A stretch of 64,000 nucleotides of DNA. Source: Leptospira haakeii. GTDB taxonomy: Bacteria > Spirochaetota > Leptospiria > Leptospirales > Leptospiraceae. Position 1 is the stretch's first letter. Each line of letters starts with the position of its first letter. A program made the position numbers and the translations under genes. The stretch spans positions 496,001 through 560,000 of the forward strand of contig NZ_NPEG01000001.1 in assembly GCF_002812045.1 (NCBI RefSeq), given 5' to 3'. Below, piece after piece: positions 1 through 9,093 of this stretch. A model generated the notes under the pieces. That model searched no databases, was not told where the DNA came from, and was given only the letters and a program-made list of their open reading frames with translations.

Positions 1-14
1 ATCAGGAGAGAAAA

Positions 15-536
15 ATGAGAAAATTCAGGACAAAAGCGATAATCCTACTATTCGCTTTATCATTAATCAACACAGCTTGTTTCGAAACGGAAAAATCAGA
101 GTCCGATAATAGTGCGATCATCGCTGCATTGATCCAAGCAAATTACATCGAAGTCGGTGGTTCTTGGCAAATAGGCTATTATTCTGGTGGATCTGATGGA
201 GGAGTTTTCGGTACTGCTGCTATAACGGCTCAGTCTTGGATCGAGCAGGGAATGCAGAAATTAACTATCGTTGAGATAGATAATGCTAATAGAAAACTTT
301 ATTATCAAGCATCAGCTGACGATTCTTCCAACCCTAGCAAATACGGAAGAATAGACTGGACTGCCATTCATAGCAATTCTTGTCCTTCGAGTGCAAGTCG
401 CTGTTTCGAATATTGCCAAATCGTTTATGGAAAAAATACTTTAGCAGAGGCAAAAAGTGACCCGGCTACAAGCAATCCTTCTGCAATTAAGACGAACGGT
501 TGCAACGGATTCGGCTATAATTATATGATTCCATAA
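15..536 (+). CDS. Small putative lipoprotein, function unknown
   Basis: The 173-residue product starts with a basic n-region, a hydrophobic stretch and a lipobox ending in Cys at about residue 22 (INTAC). It is therefore probably lipidated and anchored to an outer or inner membrane. The mature part is rich in Ser, Asn and Gly and has six further cysteines, five of them in the last 55 residues (SCPS, SRCFEYC, NGCNG). These could form disulfides in the periplasm or outside the cell. A good ribosome site (AGGAGAG) lies just before the ATG. A second lipoprotein gene follows after 34 bases, so the two may be co-transcribed. No family is recognised. Confidence 0.75.
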   Translation: MRKFRTKAIILLFALSLINTACFETEKSESDNSAIIAALIQANYIEVGGSWQIGYYSGGSDGGVFGTAAITAQSWIEQGMQKLTIVEIDNANRKLYYQASADDSSNPSKYGRIDWTAIHSNSCPSSASRCFEYCQIVYGKNTLAEAKSDPATSNPSAIKTNGCNGFGYNYMIP

Positions 537-570
537 TCAGATCTTGATAACTAAAGGAGAGTCACAGCGT

Positions 571-1410
571 ATGAAACAAATAAGTAAATTTGCGTTTTTT
601 GGAATGCCTATTTTATTCTTTCTCATTAGCTGTGACGGCTCCGGAAGTAGCACTGATCTAACTGGATTATTATTGACCGGTCAAAATTCGATCTCGAATT
701 CAGAAAGTTGTCCACCAGGAACAATAGACCCGGGATATCTTTTAGCAAATACTGTGGTTAATGCTCCTGGTAGTAATCCTAGCATTCGATATAAAGATCC
801 TGAAAAAGCGATCAACGGCGTTTGTGGAGGAGGACAGAACTCAGGTGGTATAGATGTTTATACAATAGGTTCGACCGATCCGAATAATTTTCTGATCCTT
901 TCTTGGAATGGAGCAACCGTGACTAACGGTGCAGGCGTAGACTTTATTGTTTTCGAAAATGGTTTCCAACAACAAGCTTCGATCAATTATTTTATAGAAC
1001 CGATAATTGTAGAAGTGAGTTTGGACGGGACAGATTATTGCGGATTCAATCCTCAATATACCGGAGCCGCAAGCCCTGCTAGTTTAAACCCTGCGGATTG
1101 GATACGATTCGGAGGAGCAAATCCTGTACTCTGGAATATGCTTACGAATCCCCTCACTCCTGAAGAAATTTTTCCAGATCCGTTCGTTGCAACCGCAGGT
1201 GGAGACTCGTTCGACCTGGATGATCTAGCAGTGGATGCTCGATTTGCAAACGGATGCGATTCTACAGTGCTTTCCAATATACAAACAAATGGGTTCAAAT
1301 TTATTAAACTATTGAATGCGAAAGGACAATCAACCTTTCCTACTCCTACAGGAAGTTTTGACGGAGGCCCCGATATCGACGGAGTCATTGCAAAATCCGT
1401 AACTCCTTGA
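571..1410 (+). CDS. Lipoprotein, resembles LIC_13355-type leptospiral family
   Basis: I chose the ATG at 571 (279 residues) over an in-frame TTG at 544. AAAGGAGAG sits about 10 bases before the ATG, and the protein then begins with a normal lipoprotein signal (lipobox FLISC, Cys at about 21). The mature part has the pattern seen in surface proteins of the type DFIVFENG, followed by EVSLDGTDY and a late FDLDDLAVD motif. From memory this resembles the leptospiral LIC_13355 lipoprotein family, but I could not check it. It is probably a surface or periplasmic protein of unknown role. It shares orientation and close spacing with the upstream lipoprotein gene. Confidence 0.75.
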   Translation: MKQISKFAFFGMPILFFLISCDGSGSSTDLTGLLLTGQNSISNSESCPPGTIDPGYLLANTVVNAPGSNPSIRYKDPEKAINGVCGGGQNSGGIDVYTIGSTDPNNFLILSWNGATVTNGAGVDFIVFENGFQQQASINYFIEPIIVEVSLDGTDYCGFNPQYTGAASPASLNPADWIRFGGANPVLWNMLTNPLTPEEIFPDPFVATAGGDSFDLDDLAVDARFANGCDSTVLSNIQTNGFKFIKLLNAKGQSTFPTPTGSFDGGPDIDGVIAKSVTP

Positions 1411-1413
1411 CCT

Positions 1414-1449
1414 AAAACTGAACGGGATCTTCTGGTCTTTTTCAGTTTA
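1414..1449 (+). terminator. Possible weak terminator after the lipoprotein pair
   Basis: AAACTGAA (1415-1422) and TTCAGTTT (1441-1448) can form an 8-bp stem. Between them, GATC and GGTC can extend the helix with one G-T pair. The 3' side has only a short T run and then AT-rich sequence, so termination efficiency is doubtful. It sits between the lipoprotein gene and cobT. Confidence 0.3.
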
Positions 1450-1477
1450 ATATTAAAATTTTAACAAGTGAAAACAA

Positions 1478-2521
1478 ATGATCCGCCCAAAAGATGTACA
1501 CCAATTGAACTTAGATAAATTATTACGTAATAAAATTGATACCAAAACCAAGCCATTAGGCGCCTTGGGAAAATTAGAAGATCTTGCCTATCGAATCGGC
1601 ACGATCCAAAACACAGTAGATCCCGTATTATCCAATCCTCATTTATTAGTATTCGCTGGGGACCATGGACTCGCAGATTCAGGAGTTTCCGCATTTCCGA
1701 AAGAAGTTACTTACCAAATGGTATTAAACTTTTTGAATGGAGGAGCGGCAATCAATGTGTTCTGTAAACAACATGGGATCAAATTGCTGGTTATAGATTC
1801 AGGAGTTTCCGGCGACTTTGAACAGTCTCATCCGGATTTTATATCTGCAAAAATAGCTGCCGGAACTAGAAACATTCTGAACGAACCGGCAATGACAAGA
1901 GAAGAATGTGAAGAAGCGATTCGTATCGGTGAAGAGATTGGAACTACCAAAGTCCCAAAAGATTGTAATATAATCGGATTTGGAGAGATGGGGATCGGAA
2001 ATACTTCCAGTGCCTCTCTACTCGCTTCCGTATTTTTGGATCGTTCCGCAGAAGATCTTACAGGAAGAGGAACGGGCTTAGATGACCAGTCTTTAGAACG
2101 TAAGAAAAAGATCCTGGCCGAATGTAGAGCAAAACACCAAGTAAATCCAAAAGATCCTATTGAAGTTCTCTCCAAGTTTGGAGGTTTCGAGATTGCGATG
2201 ATCTGCGGAGCAATGCTTTCTTCTTATAAAGAAAATCGTTTGATCCTGGTTGATGGTTTTATAGCAAGTTCTGCATTCTTAACCGCTTCTAGAATTGAAC
2301 CTAAAATTGTTCGCAATGCTGTCTTTGCTCATAAATCTTCCGAACAAGGTCATAGATTGATCCTAGAATTTTTTGACGCAAATCCTATCTTAGATCTTGG
2401 GCTTCGATTAGGAGAAGGGACTGGATGTGCGCTCGCTTATCCTATCTTAGAATCCGCATTAGCATTTTTAAGAGAAATGGCAAGTTTTGAATCCGCAGGT
2501 GTTTCCGAAAAAAAAGACTAA
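1478..2521 (+). CDS. cobT: Nicotinate-nucleotide:dimethylbenzimidazole phosphoribosyltransferase
   Basis: CobT makes alpha-ribazole 5'-phosphate, the activated lower ligand of cobalamin, from dimethylbenzimidazole and nicotinate mononucleotide in the cytoplasm. The 347-residue length matches the family. Visible hallmarks are [10 protein letters not shown] near residue 25, FAGDHG at about 68, [14 protein letters not shown] in the middle, the TGRGTGLDD loop, and the C-terminal [10 protein letters not shown] containing the expected catalytic glutamate. It is the first gene of a plus-strand string cobT-cobS-cobC, with a 55-base gap to cobS. I see no cobalamin riboswitch in the short space upstream. 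The start codon has only a weak ribosome site. Confidence 0.95.
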   Translation: MIRPKDVHQLNLDKLLRNKIDTKTKPLGALGKLEDLAYRIGTIQNTVDPVLSNPHLLVFAGDHGLADSGVSAFPKEVTYQMVLNFLNGGAAINVFCKQHGIKLLVIDSGVSGDFEQSHPDFISAKIAAGTRNILNEPAMTREECEEAIRIGEEIGTTKVPKDCNIIGFGEMGIGNTSSASLLASVFLDRSAEDLTGRGTGLDDQSLERKKKILAECRAKHQVNPKDPIEVLSKFGGFEIAMICGAMLSSYKENRLILVDGFIASSAFLTASRIEPKIVRNAVFAHKSSEQGHRLILEFFDANPILDLGLRLGEGTGCALAYPILESALAFLREMASFESAGVSEKKD

Positions 2522-2576
2522 TCGCGGATCAAATTCTCGCTGCCTGATTCGGAGGAATGAATAAGTTCGTCTTTGT

Positions 2577-3389
2577 ATGTTTGGATTTATCCGCAAAGAA
2601 CTGATCATTTTTCTTTCCTCCGTACGTTATAATACTCGTATCATTGTTCCGTCTTGGGTGGAACATTCGGACGAATATCTCAATTCTTCTTCCAGATATT
2701 TTCCTTTAGTAGGATGGATTGTTGGAGCTACAACATGGTTCGTTCTATGGGTCGCCGATCTTTCTTTGACCTGGGAGATTAGCATCGTTTTAGCAATGGC
2801 AGTTTCCGTTTTAGTTACCGGGGCCTTTCATGAAGACGGATTTACTGACGTATGCGACGGATTCGGCGGAGGATGGACTAAGGAGAAGATCCTAGAGATC
2901 ATGAAGGACAGTAGGATCGGTGCCTTCGGAACGATCGGAATCATACTCGTTCTTCTTCTTAAATTTGTATGTTATAAATCTTTAGAAGAATTTTCTATAG
3001 AGGTATTATTCATCACCATACTATCCTCGCATTCTTCCAGTAGGTTTTGGGCATTATTCACCGCAAAAACTCTTTCTTATGTAAGAGAAGACCAACTCTC
3101 GAAAGCAAAACCTATTATCCAAACTTTAAAAACTTCTAATGTAATTATTGCCGGAATTTGGGGATTAGCTCCTTGGCTCGCATTCTTTCATAACGAGTAT
3201 CTTCCTTCGGATAGAGTTTTTGGGTTTTTATTATACCCCTTCCTTTTACAAACATTCGGATATGTATATCTCAGAAGTTTTTACAAAAAATGGTTGGGGG
3301 GATATACTGGAGATTGTTTGGGTGCAGTCCAACAGGTTACCGAACTATTATATCTGATTGGGATCGTCGCCGCATGGAAATCTTTTTAG
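2577..3389 (+). CDS. cobS: Adenosylcobinamide-GDP ribazoletransferase (cobalamin synthase)
   Basis: CobS joins adenosylcobinamide-GDP to alpha-ribazole phosphate in the inner membrane, the last assembly step of cobalamin. The 270-residue protein has several hydrophobic segments and the acidic signature FHEDGFTDVCDGFGGG near residue 85, followed by MKDSRIGAFGT, both diagnostic of the family. Late in the protein, GGYTGDCLGAVQQVTE is the second conserved acidic motif. It lies between cobT and cobC, and its last 16 bases overlap the start of cobC, which suggests translational coupling. Confidence 0.95.
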   Translation: MFGFIRKELIIFLSSVRYNTRIIVPSWVEHSDEYLNSSSRYFPLVGWIVGATTWFVLWVADLSLTWEISIVLAMAVSVLVTGAFHEDGFTDVCDGFGGGWTKEKILEIMKDSRIGAFGTIGIILVLLLKFVCYKSLEEFSIEVLFITILSSHSSSRFWALFTAKTLSYVREDQLSKAKPIIQTLKTSNVIIAGIWGLAPWLAFFHNEYLPSDRVFGFLLYPFLLQTFGYVYLRSFYKKWLGGYTGDCLGAVQQVTELLYLIGIVAAWKSF

Positions 3390-4015
3390 TCAGACATACC
3401 ACTCCTGAAGTAGAGCCAGGAACTTGTTACGGTAAATCGGATCTAGGACTTCCTTTCAGTTTTGAAAAAGAAGCGGAGAATGTTTTGAAACTTCTTCCCG
3501 AAAAAGTACATTCAATCCGAACAAGTCCTTTATTCAGATGTTATAGTCTGGCAGAGTATATAAGCAAACATCTGGAATCAAAATCGAACAATCCCGCTTG
3601 GAAAGTGGACTCGAACATCCAAGAATTAGATTTTGGCGATTGGGAAGGACGTTTATGGGAAGACTTACCAAGATCGGAAACCGATTCATGGATGGAAGAT
3701 TTTGTAAACAGAAGACCTCCAGGAGGAGAGACCTACTCTGAATTAAAGACCAGAATCTTAAAATCTTGGGAAGAATGTCTTCAAGAAGCAAGGTCTTGGG
3801 AAAATCTGAAAAAGGAAGAAGGGGAATCATCCGAATATAAAACAATCTGGGTCAGCCACGGCGGACCAATCCGATGTTTGTCATCTATCGTGTTAGGTTT
3901 TCCCCTAGAGAATTCGTTCCGATTAGTTTTAGAATATGGATCCGTTTCTTGTATCAAGATACGATTTGGAGAAATCGAATCTTATCCCCAGCTTGTTTAT
4001 TGGAATAAGAAGTAA
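3374..4015 (+). CDS. cobC: Histidine phosphatase, probable alpha-ribazole phosphatase
   Basis: The ATG at 3374 inside the end of cobS gives 213 residues starting directly with the phosphoglycerate-mutase-type motif MEIFLVRHTTPE (phosphohistidine His at about residue 8). An in-frame start further upstream would add residues antisense to no known domain. Other family features are RTSPLFRC, LDFGDWEG, and the second catalytic histidine in VSHGGPIR. Its position after cobT and cobS points to CobC, which removes the 5'-phosphate from alpha-ribazole phosphate or adenosylcobalamin phosphate. The broader histidine phosphatase family has other substrates, so the exact role rests on context. Confidence 0.85.
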   Translation: MEIFLVRHTTPEVEPGTCYGKSDLGLPFSFEKEAENVLKLLPEKVHSIRTSPLFRCYSLAEYISKHLESKSNNPAWKVDSNIQELDFGDWEGRLWEDLPRSETDSWMEDFVNRRPPGGETYSELKTRILKSWEECLQEARSWENLKKEEGESSEYKTIWVSHGGPIRCLSSIVLGFPLENSFRLVLEYGSVSCIKIRFGEIESYPQLVYWNKK

Positions 4016-4109
4016 ACCCTCTTAGAACTAATAAGACATAAACTAAGTAGCTAGATCACTAAGGTGTTTTTATTTTTATCCGATAAGGAATATAGTATTC
4101 GAATCTCTC

Positions 4110-5198
4110 ATGTTCATTTTCAGAAATTTCAGATACAGATCCATTCTTTATAATGAAATATTAAAGTATATTCTTATCATATCTTTACTCCTCGGTCCTT
4201 CTTTTCTTATTTCTGACACATCGCCTGAGCTCGCAGTACCAGGGCAGCCTGAAACAGCAAAACTATTCATTCTAGATGCAAGTGGTTCCATGAACGAATA
4301 TCTTGGAATTTATCAAAAGGTTCATCTGGCAAAAAAGTATGTTCGTCATTATGTGGATAAACTTCCGGAGGAAACTGAAGTAGGTTTTATCGCTTATGGA
4401 AATCGCCTCCCTGGTTGCCAATCTTCCAGGCTTTATCAGCCATTAGAAAAAGGAAATCGTCCCGGTTTTCAAAATAAACTTTTTGGTCTGACTCCTTCCG
4501 GCGCCACCCCGCTTGCAGAATCTATCAGGATTGCTGGAGATTATATTGTTCGTAGAAAATCTCCAACTGATTTGATCTTAGTGACTGATGGGATAGAAAG
4601 CTGTTACGGAAATCCGGAAAAAGAGCTCCAGGTTCTTCAACAAAAAGGTATAAATTTCAAAATGCACATCTTCGGTCTGGGATTGAAACCCGAAGAAAAA
4701 AGAGTCATGCAATCTTTGGCCAAAACAGGAAATGGAAAGTATTATAACGTAGGAGAAGATAGTGATTTCTTTCTCGCGATGGAAGATCTTTTAAAACAAG
4801 AACCTCTGCCTAAAAGAATAGAACCAGAGCAAGAAAAGCGCAAACCTAAGATTAGGATCATAGGAATCGAAAAAAATCAAACAGATTCCGAAGAGAATTT
4901 TTATAGAGTAAAGTTTGTTTTTGAGAACTCAGATTCTGATAATCAATGTGTACTCTTAAACTTGAAAAGAAAAAGTTCTAGTTCTTCTAAAATACAAAAC
5001 TGGAATCCCCAAAGAGCTTCTGAACCGGAAAGAGTTGAACGAACAGAACAAATCTGTTTCCAAACTAGAAAGGGAGAAGGAGAATTTCAGATCTATGCTC
5101 CAGCACATCTTCCGTTAAACTTGGAACTGGAACTTTGGGACACAAAAAGTATCCCAAGTCCAGTAGACAAGAGTGGAGAAAAAAATCTAACCGACTAA
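4110..5198 (+). CDS. VWA-domain protein with signal anchor
   Basis: The protein has 362 residues with a hydrophobic signal or anchor at about residues 18-35, then a von Willebrand factor A domain at about 48-230. The metal-binding MIDAS residues are visible: DASGSM near residue 55, the Thr in GATPLAES, and the Asp in LVTDGIES. A charged, low-complexity linker (EPEQEKRKPK) leads to a roughly 110-residue C-terminal beta-like domain. It is probably periplasmic and binds a protein partner through Mg2+. The gene is convergent with two DUF4139 proteins, with only four bases between stop codons. VWA and DUF4139 proteins could share a process, but this is inference. The ribosome site is weak. Confidence 0.8.
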   Translation: MFIFRNFRYRSILYNEILKYILIISLLLGPSFLISDTSPELAVPGQPETAKLFILDASGSMNEYLGIYQKVHLAKKYVRHYVDKLPEETEVGFIAYGNRLPGCQSSRLYQPLEKGNRPGFQNKLFGLTPSGATPLAESIRIAGDYIVRRKSPTDLILVTDGIESCYGNPEKELQVLQQKGINFKMHIFGLGLKPEEKRVMQSLAKTGNGKYYNVGEDSDFFLAMEDLLKQEPLPKRIEPEQEKRKPKIRIIGIEKNQTDSEENFYRVKFVFENSDSDNQCVLLNLKRKSSSSSKIQNWNPQRASEPERVERTEQICFQTRKGEGEFQIYAPAHLPLNLELELWDTKSIPSPVDKSGEKNLTD

Positions 5199-5202
5199 AA
5201 TC

Positions 5203-6861
5203 TTAAAAGGATCTTAGAAAATCCAAGTTTTGGTGATTCGGATAAGTTACCTTATATTCTAACTTGATCTCTTTTTTCCCGGAAGGCGGGATCACTAAGT
5301 TCCATTCAATAATCCCAGAGTTAGCACGATATTCCTTGGAACCTGGAGTACTTGTCTCCTGATTCACTTCTACCTTTACGCTTGCCGATTCGGAAATAGG
5401 GATCTGCTCTCTTACGATCACGGTTTTACTTTCTTTGCCGAAATTTTCCAAACTTAGATAAACTTTCTTCTCCATCACTTTTTGAGTAGAGATAAGTCCT
5501 TCTTTTGTTTGGTTCCAATCCTTTCTATAAGAAAGTCTTAAACTGCCCTCTGTTCCAAGAGAGACAGAAAGATTTTCTTTCGGAGAAACATAAGAAACTT
5601 TCGTTCTTCCTACAAGCCCTGAACTTCTGAACAAAGAAACTTCCCCAGGAAGAATCGGAAATTCTCCCATGTTTTGAAATTCGGCTTCCAGCAAAGGAAA
5701 TGGTTTGTATCTAGGAGAAGCCACAGTTTTCACTTGGATAGGCGCATTAAACGATAACATTTCGAATTTTCTGGATTCTTTTTGTGAAGCTAAAGTAATC
5801 GTTTTAGGAAGCCTGAACAAAAATCCGCTTCCTCTTTCGCTAGAAGGAGAAGGCTCTTCCGTGGCAGGGATATTGGATTCCTCATTAGGCATTTGAGCGG
5901 CGCCGACCGCTTGAGTCTGGTTAGTGAGGATTTCCTGCTTGGAGTCCACTTCTACATCAAATAATCTTAATGGACGAAGCCTGTCTCTCCTAAGAGATAG
6001 ATCCGGTCTGGTGGTAGAAAGTAAAAGTTGCACTCCCTTCCAATCTTCTCCAGATTCTTGTCGGATCTCTACTATATATTCCAACTTTGCTTTACTCAAA
6101 GAATCATCCGCAGTTAAAATATAAGTAGGTTTCCAATCAGCGCTTGGAACCAAATAACTCAAACGAAGTTCTACACTTTTAGCCTCTGAACTTGTGTTTA
6201 CGATCTGGACCCAAGTTGTGCGCGTACTTTTTTCCGCTTGGGATAATAAGAGTGAAAGTTGCGCTCTTGCTTCTTCCAACTCGGTTTGGACCTTACGTTT
6301 TGACTTTTCTAATTTCTCCCAAGAAGCAAAAATAGAAACAGCCTCATCTCTGGTTTTTTTAAGATACGTTCCCCAATTTTTTCCATCTCCTTCTACCCTT
6401 CCGTATAAAAGGTTACGGCCCACAACATCCGAGACCTTTTTTCGCATCTCGGATAATAGGTCCTTTTCTGCTTTTAGATCATTCTCTTTGGCTAATATAC
6501 TTTCCTGCTCCTTCTCTAGCTGTTGCACTTTTTTCTGGAGTTGCGCAACCTCCGGATTAGAAGCGGCAGTACCTTCTTCTTTCCAAGTCCTAGAACCTGT
6601 GACCTCTACTTGAGGAGAGGTTACCGCTGCCGTTAAGGTTTCTTCTAAAAGAGAAACCGGAAGGTAGGAGATTTCGATCTTATTCGTTCCAGGTTCTAAT
6701 TGTATTCTTCCGGATCTCAAAATTTGAGCCGTTCCCTGATGGACAGTCACCTCTTTAATAGGAAGACTAAATTCTTTTCCTAATATTGGAAAAGAAGCCA
6801 AAAGAAAAATAAATGCGAATTTCGCGACTGATGAATACATTAAATTTTTATAATTTTTCAT
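5203..6861 (-). CDS. DUF4139 (mucoidy inhibitor MuiA-like) protein, second copy
   Basis: I chose the ATG at 6861 because GAGG lies 8 bases ahead and it starts 8 bases after the upstream stop; a TTG at 6873 is the alternative. The 552-residue product has a signal peptide (cleavage near FPILGKE), a DUF4140-type N-terminal beta domain (VTVHQGTAQILRSG), a long coiled coil at about 100-200 rich in Glu and Lys, and a DUF4139 beta domain ending in IEWNLVIPPSGKKEIKLEY. The family function is not settled; MuiA was named for an effect on mucoidy. It is likely periplasmic. It is paralogous to the neighbouring gene and transcribed with it. Confidence 0.85.
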   Translation of the reverse strand: MKNYKNLMYSSVAKFAFIFLLASFPILGKEFSLPIKEVTVHQGTAQILRSGRIQLEPGTNKIEISYLPVSLLEETLTAAVTSPQVEVTGSRTWKEEGTAASNPEVAQLQKKVQQLEKEQESILAKENDLKAEKDLLSEMRKKVSDVVGRNLLYGRVEGDGKNWGTYLKKTRDEAVSIFASWEKLEKSKRKVQTELEEARAQLSLLLSQAEKSTRTTWVQIVNTSSEAKSVELRLSYLVPSADWKPTYILTADDSLSKAKLEYIVEIRQESGEDWKGVQLLLSTTRPDLSLRRDRLRPLRLFDVEVDSKQEILTNQTQAVGAAQMPNEESNIPATEEPSPSSERGSGFLFRLPKTITLASQKESRKFEMLSFNAPIQVKTVASPRYKPFPLLEAEFQNMGEFPILPGEVSLFRSSGLVGRTKVSYVSPKENLSVSLGTEGSLRLSYRKDWNQTKEGLISTQKVMEKKVYLSLENFGKESKTVIVREQIPISESASVKVEVNQETSTPGSKEYRANSGIIEWNLVIPPSGKKEIKLEYKVTYPNHQNLDFLRSF

Positions 6862-6869
6862 AATAAACC

Positions 6870-8975
6870 TCAATAAGAATCAGAACCTGAAGTTTCTCTT
6901 AGGATATTGTCTGCAGGGTAAGAGACAGTGTATTCGAATTGAACTGTTTTACGTGAGTTTGCACCGATCTCAAACTCGTAAGTCAAAATTCCATCGTCTG
7001 TTTTGGATTTTGGCGTATCAGCACCCACGGACCATTCCACTTTTACACTATCATCGTTTGTGTAAGGAATACGATCGATCAGGCGGACAGGAACTGCTCT
7101 ACGCTTATTGTTTTTGATAGAGATCGTTACTCTATAACGGATATTTTTTTTGCGCGAAATGATCCCGGACTTATCATCCAGTTTTTCTTGCTTTCTTTCC
7201 ACCTTGATATCCCGATCTGGTCCGAGTTCCATTTTGATTTCTTGTCCAGGTTTCAGAGTGGAGACAGTAGTTGTTCCAAGAAGATTTTCCCCAGAGTAAA
7301 TTTCCAGAGGACCTGCAAGCAAAGGTTCCCTTTCCGTATTCGAAGAAACCACATTTAGAAAAACCCCATCGTTTGTAAGCGGAGAAGTTTCGTAGCCTGG
7401 GCGAACAGTGATATTCCTTTTGCGAAGAAAGACTCGATTCAATGTGCGATCAGAGGGAATTTTTTCTCTAGACTGAGCAATATATCTGAAATCAAATCCT
7501 TCGGAAGAAATTCCTGGAGCAATCAATTGGTTGGAATATTTTTTGTCCGAACTTAATTGAGAAGATCTATTTAAAAGATTTTGCACTTCGTTTTCTAGAT
7601 CTTTTAGTTCTTTTCTGGAACTTTCTCTTAGACCCGAAAATCTACGAAGTGCTTCCTTACCATATCGAATAGATTCTTCGTAAGATCCTTGGTCGAAAGA
7701 ATATTTTTGGCTCGCAAGTTCTCCTTGCAGTCTGTTCATATTCTCTTCTACACGAAGTGAATTGGATCTATCTTTATAATTTCCTTCTATCAATTGCCGA
7801 GATTGTAGCAAAGGACTATCATTCTTTTCTTGGTATTGGACATCGTCGATTCTCTCTTCCGCTTTACTTCTCTGAGATATCTTAGGCGCAGGCGCTTTTT
7901 TCTTGGATTCCTTTTTAGTCTGAATCATAGCGCCAGCGTTTGCAGAAGGTTTAGAAGGAGCGTTATATTCCTTATCAGCTGGAGAATAATCCTCGTCTTC
8001 GGAATATACCGCTACTTCTTTAGAAGCGATCCTGTATTCTCTATATTCAGGTAAATCTATATCTTGGTTTGGATTGGCTGTGGAAAATTCTAATCGAACG
8101 TTTTTCCAATCTTCTCCCGTTTCATTCCGGACTAATGCATGCCAACCTAACTCTGCCTCTTGTCCGTTCGAATTCAATTCTAATGTATAACGAGGAAACC
8201 AGTTTGCGCCTCGAATCAGATATTTATATTCAAAAGGAAAAATATTCGGAGAATCCGATTCCACATCTAATCGAATTTCTTTCCTGCGGAGTGTATCACC
8301 CTCTGCAAGATGAGAGATCTTAGTGGTAACTATATAAAATTCTTCTCGGATACGATCTAACTCTTCTAATTTTGCTAATCTAAGTTTTGTATTGTCTTCC
8401 GCTAGTTCAGCATATGTTTTACGGAAAGAAGAAAAATTTTCTGAATCGATCTTCTCCACTACTCCGTCTTGCTCTCTGATCGCAGGTTTAATGGACTTGA
8501 TAGAAGCTTCCCAATCCAAAAGGTCCTGAACTTCTCTAGACTTTGTACTTAAAGCTAAGAGCAGACCTTCTTTCCTTTTTTCTAACTCTTCTGCTTCTTG
8601 GGATTTTTTTCTTCTAGAAGCTTTTTCCGAGACACGTATCCCTTTGATCTTAAATTTTTTATTCGGATCAGTAAATGTGATGATCACACTCTTGTCCAAA
8701 GAAGCGATTGGAACTTCTCCTAGTAAAACTTCCGAAACTCCTGCGGGAAGTTTGACCTCCGATTGCCTTGTAACGTAAACCAGATCAGAATACAATAGAA
8801 CGGAATCAATTCTTGCATAAGAGACGGAGACAGGGGATTTAGAGGCCCTCTCCTCTTCCGTAATGGCTGTAGGAGTATCACTTGCAGAAGGGTCGGATTC
8901 TTGGGCGTAAAAATTAGTCCCCAGCAAAATCAGAAAAGATGCTGCAAGAACCGAGGAAGAAAAACGGGAAATCAT
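6870..8975 (-). CDS. DUF4139/DUF4140 (MuiA-like) protein, first copy
   Basis: The ATG at 8975 yields 701 residues with a clean signal peptide (cleavage near NFYAQE); a TTG at 9014 would add 13 residues. The N-terminal DUF4140 domain (VLLYSDLVYVTRQSEV) is followed by a coiled coil, a DUF4139 core (ANWFPRYTLELNSNG and EDWKNVRLEFSTANP), then a long charged insertion at about 330-480 with KKESKKKAPAPK and a second helical stretch before the C-terminal beta domain. That insertion makes it 150 residues longer than its neighbour. It is probably periplasmic, role unknown. It is the first gene of a two-gene minus-strand operon. Confidence 0.85.
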   Translation of the reverse strand: MISRFSSSVLAASFLILLGTNFYAQESDPSASDTPTAITEEERASKSPVSVSYARIDSVLLYSDLVYVTRQSEVKLPAGVSEVLLGEVPIASLDKSVIITFTDPNKKFKIKGIRVSEKASRRKKSQEAEELEKRKEGLLLALSTKSREVQDLLDWEASIKSIKPAIREQDGVVEKIDSENFSSFRKTYAELAEDNTKLRLAKLEELDRIREEFYIVTTKISHLAEGDTLRRKEIRLDVESDSPNIFPFEYKYLIRGANWFPRYTLELNSNGQEAELGWHALVRNETGEDWKNVRLEFSTANPNQDIDLPEYREYRIASKEVAVYSEDEDYSPADKEYNAPSKPSANAGAMIQTKKESKKKAPAPKISQRSKAEERIDDVQYQEKNDSPLLQSRQLIEGNYKDRSNSLRVEENMNRLQGELASQKYSFDQGSYEESIRYGKEALRRFSGLRESSRKELKDLENEVQNLLNRSSQLSSDKKYSNQLIAPGISSEGFDFRYIAQSREKIPSDRTLNRVFLRKRNITVRPGYETSPLTNDGVFLNVVSSNTEREPLLAGPLEIYSGENLLGTTTVSTLKPGQEIKMELGPDRDIKVERKQEKLDDKSGIISRKKNIRYRVTISIKNNKRRAVPVRLIDRIPYTNDDSVKVEWSVGADTPKSKTDDGILTYEFEIGANSRKTVQFEYTVSYPADNILRETSGSDSY

Positions 8976-9031
8976 AGGTTCTATGTGGATACTTGCCGAA
9001 ACATAGTTCGTCAATTTATTTTCACGGCCAT

Positions 9032-9063
9032 AAAAAAAGCGCCTTCGTTGAAAAGGCGCTTTT
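9032..9063 (-). terminator. Strong rho-independent terminator after the desaturase-like gene
   Basis: AAAAGCGCC (9035-9043) pairs perfectly with GGCGCTTTT (9055-9063) around an 11-base loop. Read on the minus strand, the hairpin is followed by a run of seven T. It closes the hydroxylase gene ending at 9094 and insulates the DUF4139 operon. Confidence 0.9.
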
Positions 9064-9093
9064 GGCTCTAAAAACTAGCTCAAAAATCCGGAA

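Noticed and set aside
1053..1388. 111-residue minus-strand frame
   Set aside because: Antisense to a well-supported lipoprotein gene.
1411..1477. Cobalamin riboswitch upstream of cobT
   Set aside because: The space is too short and none of the conserved elements was recognised.
6194..6613. 139-residue plus-strand frame
   Set aside because: Antisense to the coiled-coil part of a DUF4139 gene; its Ser/Phe-rich composition is a mirror of Glu/Lys codons.
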